DNA of 64,000 bases. It comes from Martinezella tropici (GTDB taxonomy: Bacteria; Pseudomonadota; Alphaproteobacteria; Rhizobiales; Rhizobiaceae). Below, piece by piece: positions 38,593-46,128 of the stretch. Both the position numbers and the translations under genes were made by a program. Under the pieces are notes generated by a model that made no database searches, was not told the origin of the DNA, and was given only the letters and a program-made list of their open reading frames with translations. Within the stretch, counting starts at the first letter, position 1, and each line of letters opens with the position of its first letter. Where the stretch lies: assembly GCF_003287875.1 (NCBI RefSeq), contig NZ_QMKK01000037.1:43857-107856 (forward strand), read 5' to 3'.

Positions 38593-40143
38593 CTAGAAGT
38601 TGCTGAAGCTGAAGGACGAACTCAGCGCGAGCTCATTCAAAGCATCGGCGAAAGCATCGACCTGATCGTCGAACTGCCCATTCGGAAAGGCACAGATCTC
38701 GTCGAGAAATGCCTCATTCCAGTCCCCACGCAAAAGCTTGACGTTTCCCGCTTCAGCCTGCGCCGAGGCAGGTTTGGCGCGCGTAGCCTTGTCTCCGGTT
38801 GGTGATATCGCTTTTACAGGAAAGCCAGCGAGCAGCTTGATCTTCGTTTCCGCATCGGCCTTGCCGGCCGCTCCCGGGTCCTGCGGCATACGGATCGTCA
38901 CCGTCGGCCCGTCCTGCGATGCCGTATTCTTGAGATTGCGCTCCACTTCGGCCGGAGACCAGCGTCCCCGCGCTATGGTTTCGACGTAGAAGATACCATC
39001 GACCCAAGCCATGCGCAGGCCAACGGTCCAATCCGGCTGGCGGCCGGGGCGTGCTTTCGAAGCGGCGAAATCCCAGGCGCGGCAACGCTTTGCACCTGCC
39101 GGCACAACTTCGACGATTTCGAAGTCGCCGCGCTGAAACAGACCACCAGAACGTGGCGCGGGCCGTTGCTGGAACTGACCGGCCACCGCATAGGAACCGA
39201 GTGGGATCTTGTCACGCTCGACCACCGCCAGAGGGAAACGCTGCGGAAAGAGCAGCTCGCCTTCCTCTGTCCTCGGATCGACAAATCCGATCGAAGTCCG
39301 GCAACGGCGCTCCGGCTCGAATTCCATCGGCAGCATCAGGTGCTCGTAGCCGAGCCGCAACGACAGGATCGTGCCGGAGACATCCGCCTCGTGTAGCCGC
39401 TGCATCACGACGACGATCGCCGAGCGCTGAAGATCGTTGAGACGCGTTGGCACGGATTCGCGAAATGTGCGAACCGTCGTCAGCCGCTCGGCTTCCGATT
39501 CGGCCCCATCGACCGAATGCGGATCGTCGATGATGACACGATCGCCGCGTCCACCGGTCAGCCTCGAGAATGGCACGCCCTGACGCGAGCCCGTGCGGGT
39601 ATTGGCGAAAGCCATCTCGCCGGTTCTCGTCAGCTTGACCTGATCGCCCCACAGCGCCTGATACCACTCTGAGGCAACAAGGTCGCGCATGCGCCTGTTG
39701 TCGCGCTTGGCATAATGTTCCGAATAGGAGGCGCCGAGATAACGCAATTGCGGCTTGCCCTTCGACCCCCATTCCCATGCCGGCCAGAAGACGCCGCAGA
39801 GAAGTGATTTCATCGTCCCCGGCGGCACGTTGATCAGCAGCCGGGTAATATCACCGGCGGTCACCGCTTCGAGATGCTGACAGATGGCGTCAATATGCCA
39901 GCCATGGACATAATCGACCGAGGGCTCGACGACATGCCAGGCCTCTCGCACGAAGCCGGTTAGCGATTGGCAATTGGTACGAATTCTCTCCGCATCCGCT
40001 GCAATCCGGGCGGCGACCTCCCCTTGCTCGCGCTCAGCTATCCGCCTTGCCTTCTCCTCCCGTATCGCCGCCATCATCGTCGCCGGATCCGGCAAGCGGG
40101 CCGAAGAGGGATTCGAGTATTGCAAGCTGCTCATCCGTGGCAT
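38593..40143 (-). CDS. Phage terminase large subunit
   Basis: Up to 516 residues. ATPase motifs are intact: Walker A INVPPGTMKS near residue 105, Walker B RVIIDDPHS, and a C-terminal RNase H-like nuclease region (RAWDFAASKA, and QFDDQVDAFADAL near the end with acidic residues). It would cut and translocate DNA into capsids. The start could be 40143 or the ATG at 40077; both overlap the small subunit gene. Intact, but its partner portal is truncated and no capsid genes remain. Confidence 0.9.
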   Translation of the reverse strand: MPRMSSLQYSNPSSARLPDPATMMAAIREEKARRIAEREQGEVAARIAADAERIRTNCQSLTGFVREAWHVVEPSVDYVHGWHIDAICQHLEAVTAGDITRLLINVPPGTMKSLLCGVFWPAWEWGSKGKPQLRYLGASYSEHYAKRDNRRMRDLVASEWYQALWGDQVKLTRTGEMAFANTRTGSRQGVPFSRLTGGRGDRVIIDDPHSVDGAESEAERLTTVRTFRESVPTRLNDLQRSAIVVVMQRLHEADVSGTILSLRLGYEHLMLPMEFEPERRCRTSIGFVDPRTEEGELLFPQRFPLAVVERDKIPLGSYAVAGQFQQRPAPRSGGLFQRGDFEIVEVVPAGAKRCRAWDFAASKARPGRQPDWTVGLRMAWVDGIFYVETIARGRWSPAEVERNLKNTASQDGPTVTIRMPQDPGAAGKADAETKIKLLAGFPVKAISPTGDKATRAKPASAQAEAGNVKLLRGDWNEAFLDEICAFPNGQFDDQVDAFADALNELALSSSFSFSNF

Positions 40144-40381
40144 TGGTTAAGTCGATGGTGACACCCCTGCCTCCCTTGGCCCCGGCGCCGGAGCGTTCGC
40201 TCGGCTTCTGGTGAACATAGGAGGCTGCGATCTTCGCCATTTCGTCGCGCCGCTTCTGATCCGCCTCGTCGTCGCGCATTACTTTCAACATGTAATCAAG
40301 CGGCGTGTCGTCAACAGAAACGGCCTTGCGACGGCGCGCACGCGGTTTGCGCGGCGCGACCGGCTTGTCGGCATTGGTCAT
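40034..40381 (-). CDS. Phage terminase small subunit-like protein
   Basis: 115 residues upstream of and overlapping the large terminase. Basic N-terminus (RKPRARRRKA), a helical segment PLDYMLKVMRDDEADQKRRDEMAKIAA and an acidic end. The region resembles small terminase or phage 'DUF' proteins found just before TerL; position gives most of the support. Would recognise phage DNA for packaging. Confidence 0.65.
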   Translation of the reverse strand: MTNADKPVAPRKPRARRRKAVSVDDTPLDYMLKVMRDDEADQKRRDEMAKIAASYVHQKPSERSGAGAKGGRGVTIDLTNATDEQLAILESLFGPLAGSGDDDGGDTGGEGKADS

Positions 40382-40665
40382 GCTTCAGATTTCCGATGGG
40401 ATTTTGAAAGAAAACAAACGGTTCAAAACAACGCTTGCGGTCGACAGTGCGTCGCTGCAACTGTTCTCATCATGCCAAAATAGATACCCTATTCCGGCGC
40501 AATTGGCGACACCCTTGAAGGCCGACCAGCGCGCAAGGAATGGAGACTTTGACGAAGGTGCCAAATAACGGTCTGAAATTACTTGTGAATATCGCAGCCT
40601 GCAGTCCGACGAATTGAAGGGTCTGACCTTAAATTCATATCGGTTAGCTCTGGAAAATAACGAAG

Positions 40666-41631
40666 ATGCACGATCAAATTCAGTCCGGTGAAGCTTTTGA
40701 GCAGGTTCGCACCATACTCCTGCAGGAGTGGGATCCGATCGGCGTTCAAGATGCGCAGGGACCGCCTAACGAATATGACGGCTACGCCGAGGAAATCCTC
40801 GCCATGTTGTCGACAAGAGAAATGACCACCGAAGAGATTGCTGCTCACCTGCTGCAAATGGCTGCGGATCACATGGCGCTTCAACGCACACCGGCGCTGA
40901 GAACTCTTTGCACGCATGCGGCGGAGCATATGATGAGAACCTCTCTAAAACACGGATACAGAGAAACATCAGGCTTCAGTTCGGCTGACGCCAAGAGCGA
41001 TGATAGGATTCGGCAATTTATCGCCGCCAACCTTCCGGTCCTGCCCGTTCCCGGCATCGCGGGCATTCGGCTGCATAGAGCAGGCCCGCAAAGTGGGCTG
41101 CGGCGCCTAGCCGAGCGGGATCCGCAATTCGGCTCACCCTATTGGGCACATTATTGGGGAGGAGGTCTGGTCCTGGCTCGCTATCTTTTCGACAGGCCGG
41201 AAAGCGTGGCCGGCCGTCGCGTGCTGGATCTCGGGGCCGGCTCTGGAATTGTCGGGATTGCGGCCGCAAAAGTGGGTGCAGCGGAAGTCTATGCCGCCGA
41301 CATCGATCCCTATGCGATTGCGGCCATCGAGCTCAATACGGCATTGAATGGAGTAACAGTCAACGCGACTGTCGCAGACTTGACGCAAGGCGAACCGCCC
41401 GAAGTCGATGCCATATGCGTCGGAGATCTTTTCTATGAAGCGACGCTTGCCGAGAAAGTCACAGCATTTCTGGATCGCTGTCTGGCGCAGGGGATTGCAA
41501 TCTTGATCGGCGATCCCTGGCGCGCGCATCTGCCCAAGTCGAGGCTTCGGCTTCTGGCGGAATATGCGGTTCCGGATTTCGGCGAGGATACCACAAGGAC
41601 GCGCCCGGCTGGCGTCTTTGCATTCGCCTGA
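40666..41631 (+). CDS. SAM methyltransferase fused to an N-terminal helical domain
   Basis: 321 residues. The C-terminal half (about 110-320) is a class I methyltransferase of the PrmA/nicotinamide N-methyltransferase type: RVLDLGAGSGIVGIAAAKVG, VYAADIDPYA, and VDAICVGDLFYE. The first 75 residues (ILLQEWDPIGV, EYDGYAEEILAML, EEIAAHLLQMAADHM) resemble a separate small family (DUF1871-like) normally found alone. The join could be natural or a deletion product; the linker (about 75-110) looks unlike either part. Plus strand, opposite to the packaging genes, so possibly phage cargo. Confidence 0.8.
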   Translation: MHDQIQSGEAFEQVRTILLQEWDPIGVQDAQGPPNEYDGYAEEILAMLSTREMTTEEIAAHLLQMAADHMALQRTPALRTLCTHAAEHMMRTSLKHGYRETSGFSSADAKSDDRIRQFIAANLPVLPVPGIAGIRLHRAGPQSGLRRLAERDPQFGSPYWAHYWGGGLVLARYLFDRPESVAGRRVLDLGAGSGIVGIAAAKVGAAEVYAADIDPYAIAAIELNTALNGVTVNATVADLTQGEPPEVDAICVGDLFYEATLAEKVTAFLDRCLAQGIAILIGDPWRAHLPKSRLRLLAEYAVPDFGEDTTRTRPAGVFAFA

Positions 41632-41705
41632 ACCAAATCACCGAGCGGAGACCGTTGGTACGGTACAACGATTATGCGGGGTCGGACCGCAATCGTCGCT
41701 ACGAT

Positions 41706-42371
41706 TCAGGCGTTCATCTTGGCGCGCCTTCGGTTTCCGCGCTCCAGTCGTTTGGCCAGCTCGGCAAGCTCCGGGCTTGCCGCATCGAAGACAGGCCGCG
41801 CATCATCCGGCAGCCAGTGGTTTTCATGCTTGGGCGCTTGCGGTCTTATCCGATCGAGCCGACCAGGCGCATTTGGCATCATCGGAGATATGCGCGACCA
41901 ATCTGGCTGCTGCAATATCGGTAAGCCGGCGAGAAGCCTGCTGGCAAGATTCTGGAATTCACCTTGAATGCGCCGTTCGGCCGTGCGGCGTACGCGCCCC
42001 GTCCGCGCGCAGAAATCCCGGAAGGATCCGGCAATATACGGCGCAGCTAGGCAAATGGACCAGCGCGAAAGCAGAATGCGCCGCTCCTCGTCCTGTACCT
42101 GCGTGCGCAGCCATTCCTGCAAAACTTCCTCCGCCCGACTGATCGCCGCGGCACTCGGACGATAGCGGATGCGGATATCTGCATGGTCCGTCGGCTCTGG
42201 CAAAACCTCCGGCCAAAGCGTCCGCATTCGGTCAGGCCGAACGCCGCGCACGTCGAGATGGACCATCGTGTCGGCAGCCTCGACGAAGCGGGCGCGCACG
42301 ATCAGGCTCAAATCGGCGATCTCTGCCGCGTGACTGGACAGGTCGTCAAACTGCAAGGCGGATCGGTGCAT
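41706..42371 (-). CDS. DUF6362-like phage protein
   Basis: 221 residues. Segments VEAADTMVHLDVRGVRP, WPEVLPEP, AISRAEEVLQEWLR and DFCARTGRVRRTAERRIQ recall a family of uncharacterised rhizobial prophage proteins (DUF6362) with an HTH-like end. ATG at 42371 follows GGAG by 10 bases; it overlaps the upstream gene's end. Function unknown. Confidence 0.72.
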   Translation of the reverse strand: MHRSALQFDDLSSHAAEIADLSLIVRARFVEAADTMVHLDVRGVRPDRMRTLWPEVLPEPTDHADIRIRYRPSAAAISRAEEVLQEWLRTQVQDEERRILLSRWSICLAAPYIAGSFRDFCARTGRVRRTAERRIQGEFQNLASRLLAGLPILQQPDWSRISPMMPNAPGRLDRIRPQAPKHENHWLPDDARPVFDAASPELAELAKRLERGNRRRAKMNA

Positions 42372-42762
42372 CAAGTCGTTTCTCCAATTCCCGATAAATC
42401 AGCGTGCGTAATGTCGCGCGAACGGGCCAAGGCCGCCGTGCCACCGCGTCCGTGCGTAAGGAAGCGAGCGCGATATCGTCGAAGGCGCCCAAGAGATCAC
42501 CTGGACGCAGCAGTGCCCAATCCTGGCGCTGCGCAAGGACATCGGACACCGCACCGATCGTGTCCGACCAGAGTTCGTCCCGGTTGCTCCCGGTCTGCCG
42601 GATGCACCGCAAGACGAAGACCAGATGGCCGTCGCCATAGCGACCTCGAATTTCCTGCATCGTCCCACGCGCGTGACTTTCCGCCGGGGCGCGTCGCCGA
42701 TGGACCGGAACCAGCTTGATGCCGAGCCCATCGAGAAGAAGATCCAGCCTGCCTTTGGTCAT
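42346..42762 (-). CDS. Hypothetical phage protein
   Basis: 138 residues from an ATG at 42762 preceded by AAGGAG. Not recognised. Basic N-terminus with RRRAPAESHARG, then an aromatic middle and DDIALASLRTDAVARRPWPVR. Overlaps the DUF6362-like gene, so the two are coupled. Confidence 0.6.
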   Translation of the reverse strand: MTKGRLDLLLDGLGIKLVPVHRRRAPAESHARGTMQEIRGRYGDGHLVFVLRCIRQTGSNRDELWSDTIGAVSDVLAQRQDWALLRPGDLLGAFDDIALASLRTDAVARRPWPVRATLRTLIYRELEKRLDAPIRLAV

Positions 42763-42818
42763 GCAGCTCAACTCCTTTCCTCAGTGAATTTGATGCTTTC
42801 CGCATTCCGGCGAACGGA

Positions 42819-43091
42819 TCAGGCAATGCCGGCGGCAGTAGCAGGCTTCGGCTTGAAAAGGGCTTCCGCCTTGGAAATTGCTTCGACCCTCGCCCCGTCA
42901 CGCAGCATCGGCGTATTGAGATAGGCGACCATCGCCTCGCCCGCAGCGGCCTTCGCTGCATCCTGCGTCGCGAAAACGATCGGCTCGCCGCGACTATCGC
43001 GGACTATCTCGTTTGTCGCTCGATGCACCTTGCGGATCCAGCCGTGATGACCGCCGGCAACAGCTTCAGTTCCGATTTGAAATTCATTCAT
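42819..43091 (-). CDS. Hypothetical phage protein
   Basis: 90 residues from an ATG at 43091 with GGAGGAGG upstream; the frame is open further but without support. Contains GTEAVAGGHHGWIRKVHR and AAKAAAGEAMVAYLN. Not recognised; small basic protein in an early-gene-like group. Confidence 0.65.
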   Translation of the reverse strand: MNEFQIGTEAVAGGHHGWIRKVHRATNEIVRDSRGEPIVFATQDAAKAAAGEAMVAYLNTPMLRDGARVEAISKAEALFKPKPATAAGIA

Positions 43092-43170
43092 GGCAACCTC
43101 CTCCGGCCAATGAGCCGGATCTGTCTGTTGAGTGTTCTGGTGGGATTCGAATGGGAAGCGCGGGTGATCG

Positions 43171-43389
43171 TCAGCCCATTTCGACGAGACGTGCCAACTT
43201 CTCGGCACGAGTATTTTCGTCTTCAGCGATGCGAAAGTGGATCTGATCCCCTTCCGGCGCACCACAATCTTCATCGTCATCATATGAGCGTGACGATCTG
43301 CAGATGCTCGATTTTACCGCTGTCAGCATGGTGCCGAAGAAAAATGCCGCGCCCACGCAAGCCAGGAAGCCCTGAAGCAACTCGCTCAT
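43171..43389 (-). CDS. Small membrane protein
   Basis: 72 residues. One N-terminal hydrophobic helix (LLQGFLACVGAAFFFGTMLTA) then a charged, Asp/Glu-rich cytoplasmic part. GGGGAG before the ATG. Its ATG shares a base with the stop of the zinc-ribbon gene upstream. Function unknown. Confidence 0.6.
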   Translation of the reverse strand: MSELLQGFLACVGAAFFFGTMLTAVKSSICRSSRSYDDDEDCGAPEGDQIHFRIAEDENTRAEKLARLVEMG

Positions 43390-43592
43390 CACAATCTCCC
43401 CAGATCCGGAGCTTCATTGACTGGCTCGCCCATGGCCATTTCCGATGGCACGATCGCGAGGTCGCAGTTTTCGCAATGCAGTTCGATAACTTCTGCAATC
43501 GACAGGATGCGCCGGCAGCGTGGGCAGCCCCAGAAGCAGTCGAAATATCCCGCGCGAGACGATGTTCTCCTACTTCTTCTGCCCGTGGTCAT
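43389..43592 (-). CDS. Small zinc-ribbon protein
   Basis: 67 residues from ATG 43592 (AAAGGTG upstream). Two CxxC pairs, CPRCRR and CENCDL, separated by 18 residues, predict a zinc ribbon; N-terminus is basic (RRSRRTSSR). Probably nucleic-acid binding. First gene of the minus-strand group divergent from the repressor. Confidence 0.65.
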   Translation of the reverse strand: MTTGRRSRRTSSRAGYFDCFWGCPRCRRILSIAEVIELHCENCDLAIVPSEMAMGEPVNEAPDLGRL

Positions 43593-43691
43593 ACCGTCAC
43601 CTTTCAATACATCCGGCCTAAAATCCGCAGATCAGTCCGCGTACCCGCATGCGGCAGTTTACGCCGCATGCCCCTTGATAGACACCAATTA

Positions 43692-43717
43692 TGTTGACAA
43701 TAATGATGATGTCAACA
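43692..43717. promoter_or_regulatory. Prophage operator next to the repressor gene
   Basis: Inverted repeat TGTTGACA (43692-43699) and TGTCAACA (43710-43717) separated by 10 bases, in the divergent region upstream of the CI/LexA-like repressor. The left arm contains a TTGACA -35-like box. Confidence 0.7.
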
Positions 43718-43751
43718 TGATTTATGTTGTAAATTTTGCAAGGGTCGAAAA

Positions 43752-44540
43752 ATGCAAAAATCCATGGGCGAACGACTGAAGGCGGCCCGCGAGGCCGCAA
43801 ATTATCCATCAGCCACGAAGGCAGCGGAAGCGCTCGGCGTGAGCCTGTCCACCTATCGCGCACACGAGAACGGGCAGAACGAGTTCAGCGCAGAGATCGC
43901 CAATCGCTACGCCAAGAAATTCGGGACCTCTGCCGGCTATCTCCTGACGGGAGAAGGGCCGCGCACGGTGGCGCGTGTGGCGCCGACCATCGTCACCTCC
44001 TTCGATCCCGACGTACAGGATCAAGACGGATTTGCCGAAGATGGCGAAGAGCATAGCTATAGCCGCGAGCATTGGACGCCGCAGATCGCAGGCGCGATGC
44101 CGGAGGTTGATGTCAAATTGGGAGCCGGAAGTGGCATTGTCGGCGAAGTTATCAATCTTCCCGTCGGCTCCGGTAACGTCGCAGGGCATAAAATCGTCGC
44201 GGAATGGCTTATTCCCACAGGCTATTTGAGGAATGAGGCAAAGGCCTCGCCGAACCATACCATCATCATGGAAGTCGTCGGCGATTCCATGCAGCCGACC
44301 TACATGCCGGGTGATCGCGTCATCGTCGACCTCTCCCAGAACCAGATGACGACTGATACCGTTTACGCCATCAGTGACGGCTATTCCGAGCCGCAGATCA
44401 AGCGCCTTCAGCGTGTGCCCTTCACACACCCCAGCCAAGTGAAGATTATTTCGGACAATCCTGCCCTTGAGACGTTCACCGTCGAACTCGAGCGACTGAC
44501 AGTCATCGGCCGCATTTGCGGACACATTGCCCGCAAATAG
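43752..44540 (+). CDS. Phage repressor with HTH and S24 peptidase domain
   Basis: 262 residues. XRE-type HTH at about 5-60 (SATKAAEALGVSLSTYRAHE), linker, then a LexA/CI-like S24 domain with the catalytic Ser in VVGDSMQPTYMPGD and a candidate Lys in SEPQIKRLQRV. It would maintain lysogeny and be inactivated by RecA-stimulated self-cleavage. Flanked on both sides by TGTTGACA-containing inverted repeats. Apparently intact although the prophage is decayed. Confidence 0.92.
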   Translation: MQKSMGERLKAAREAANYPSATKAAEALGVSLSTYRAHENGQNEFSAEIANRYAKKFGTSAGYLLTGEGPRTVARVAPTIVTSFDPDVQDQDGFAEDGEEHSYSREHWTPQIAGAMPEVDVKLGAGSGIVGEVINLPVGSGNVAGHKIVAEWLIPTGYLRNEAKASPNHTIIMEVVGDSMQPTYMPGDRVIVDLSQNQMTTDTVYAISDGYSEPQIKRLQRVPFTHPSQVKIISDNPALETFTVELERLTVIGRICGHIARK

Positions 44541-44588
44541 ATAATTCGCACGGACTTACAAACACTTTTGATGTCGATCCCGATTGGG

Positions 44589-44622
44589 TAAACATAAATA
44601 ATGTTGACACGTATTATGTTTA
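44589..44622. promoter_or_regulatory. Second repressor-type operator with promoter-like box
   Basis: Perfect 9-base inverted repeat TAAACATAA (44589-44597) and TTATGTTTA (44614-44622) enclosing ATGTTGACA, the same word found in the operator on the other side of the repressor gene. Confidence 0.6.
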
Positions 44623-44764
44623 TAGGCAGTATCCCTATCGAGTGCCGTTGGCCCTGAAAGGAATGAGCCCATGCAAGACGTAAGGCTTGCGTGAAGTCAG
44701 CGAAACCGGACAGGCCATGACATTGATATTCGATCGGAAGAAATATCGAAAGGAGATTGCCGTA

Positions 44765-44875
44765 ATGTTCGAAGCACCGCTTAATATCCCACCCGGGTCA
44801 GCCGGGACTTCGAAAGCGGCCGGTTTTCAGGAAGCAACCGCCTTCTCTGTATCGATCGCACAAATGGAGGCTTGA
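44765..44875 (+). CDS. Very small phage protein
   Basis: 36 residues from an ATG with AGGAG 9 bases upstream; the frame extends to 44687 without a site. Ends GFQEATAFSVSIAQM. The next gene starts within a few bases of the stop. Not recognised. Confidence 0.5.
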   Translation: MFEAPLNIPPGSAGTSKAAGFQEATAFSVSIAQMEA

Positions 44876-44877
44876 TC

Positions 44878-45261
44878 ATGCAGGCCAGCCCCGCCTTCTC
44901 CTGCGAATATTCATTCGACGAGCTCAGCATTCGCCTCTGCGATCGCTGGGAAACCGGGCTGTTGCTCTATGGCCGCGCTGAATTGACCTCTGCCGGTGAT
45001 GATTATGAAGACGAATTTTACGTCTCGGCTATCCGTCTCGATGGCGGCGCGAGATTGGCGAGACCGAACCGTTCGAACACTGCCAGCAGCTTCGAAATGG
45101 AGCTATTTCGACGGATAGCTGCGGTCATCGAAGATGACAGGACACATATCGGCCGCCACGCCGCAGAACTCTTTGCCAATGAACTGGAGCAATGCCGGCA
45201 AATCGATCATGATGAGCCCCGCAAGCTTGAGCAAGAGCGAATTCTCGAACCATTGATGTAA
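44878..45261 (+). CDS. Hypothetical phage protein
   Basis: 127 residues, ATG at 44878 with GGAGG 8 bases upstream. Acidic: YSFDELSIRLCDRWETGLLLYGRAELTS and DYEDEFYVSAIRLDGGARL. Not recognised. Forms an operon with the 36-residue gene. Confidence 0.6.
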   Translation: MQASPAFSCEYSFDELSIRLCDRWETGLLLYGRAELTSAGDDYEDEFYVSAIRLDGGARLARPNRSNTASSFEMELFRRIAAVIEDDRTHIGRHAAELFANELEQCRQIDHDEPRKLEQERILEPLM

Positions 45262-45306
45262 CCGGAAGCGTATGACGATCGCAATTGGACCGCGCGGGGG
45301 TCGTAG

Positions 45307-45702
45307 ATGGAAGTTTCACAAAGCGAGTTCGAGGAAATCCGCAGGCTTGAGGAAGAGTTGCATCGTCCTGAAATCCGGCAATCCGCGGATAAAGTGGCAA
45401 GCCTCCTCGCGAAAGGTTTTGTCGAATTCGGCAGTTCCGGAACGATCTACGATGATAGAGACGAGCTCGTCATGCACCTGGCGGTGGAAAAGACAGAACC
45501 GCCTTCAGAGCCCGTCATGGCGCGCGATTATACCTTTCGGTCGATTTCCCCTGACGCCGTCCTCGTCACATATCGAAGCGTTCGATCTGCAGAAGGAGAC
45601 AGGCCTGCCCGGCATGTCCTGCGAAGTTCGATTTGGCAGCGCATCGATGGTCGATGGCAGATGATATTTCATCAGGGCACGCCGACAACGCCGGATGGCT
45701 GA
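45307..45702 (+). CDS. NTF2-like (DUF4440) family protein
   Basis: 131 residues. The pattern IRRLEEELHRPEIRQ, LLAKGFVEFGSSGTIYDDRD, VLVTYRSVR and SSIWQRIDGRWQMIFHQGTP is that of SnoaL/NTF2-like cone-shaped proteins, often small enzymes or immunity-type proteins. It is the last gene before the displaced att copy. Probably host-type or cargo. Confidence 0.8.
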   Translation: MEVSQSEFEEIRRLEEELHRPEIRQSADKVASLLAKGFVEFGSSGTIYDDRDELVMHLAVEKTEPPSEPVMARDYTFRSISPDAVLVTYRSVRSAEGDRPARHVLRSSIWQRIDGRWQMIFHQGTPTTPDG

Positions 45703-45927
45703 TGAAGCCGGCAAATTGGATGACCTGCACTTCACACCTGCTCCGTCGGTACGGCTTCCATAGAGCATTGATTTCACTCGCTGAGAGCTTAGCCAACATG
45801 CCATGCGCGGAACGCAGGTGACCCAAGCATGGCCGTGTTGTGAACACCATATCACATCGGACCATGCGCACGGCTAATCTTGCAAACCGCATGGCTAACC
45901 ACGCTGCAATCATCTGAAGCCATAAAT

Positions 45928-45980
45928 AAATGGTGGGCCCGGAGGGACTCGAACCCCCAACCAAGCGGTTATGAGCCGCA
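45928..45980. repeat. attL: displaced 3' part of tRNA-Ile2(CAU), 53-bp direct repeat
   Basis: Identical to 61657-61709. It holds the 3' 49 bases of the tRNA (anticodon arm to CCA, minus-strand sense) plus four bases beyond. Sequence identity stops abruptly after GAGCCGC. No 5' half is present here, so it is not a functional tRNA. Marks the left end of the integrated element, 148 bases before the integrase ATG. ATGGCTAAC-like repeats lie on both sides (45892, 45992, with a variant at 45871). Confidence 0.93.
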
Positions 45981-46106
45981 TCATATAGTGATGGCTAACG
46001 ATGGGCAATGACGGCAGATGCGGATTTTATCTTTTAATTTCAGCGTCAGCATACATTTTAATGTAGGTTAACGTTGCCTGCCGTGGTTTAATAACGGCCA
46101 GATTTG

Positions 46107-46128
46107 TTGACCAGGAAGTTGACCAAAA
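46107..46128 (+). repeat. Left copy of a 22-bp arm-like repeat
   Basis: TTGACC, seven bases, TGACCAAAA, ending at the first base of the integrase ATG. Candidate arm site, 126 bases from attL. The overlap with the start codon region could also allow feedback on integrase expression. Confidence 0.5.

Noticed and set aside
45932..45980. tRNA gene at the left att site
   Set aside because: Only the 3' 49 bases are present; no acceptor 5' strand or D arm, so it is the displaced att copy, not a tRNA.
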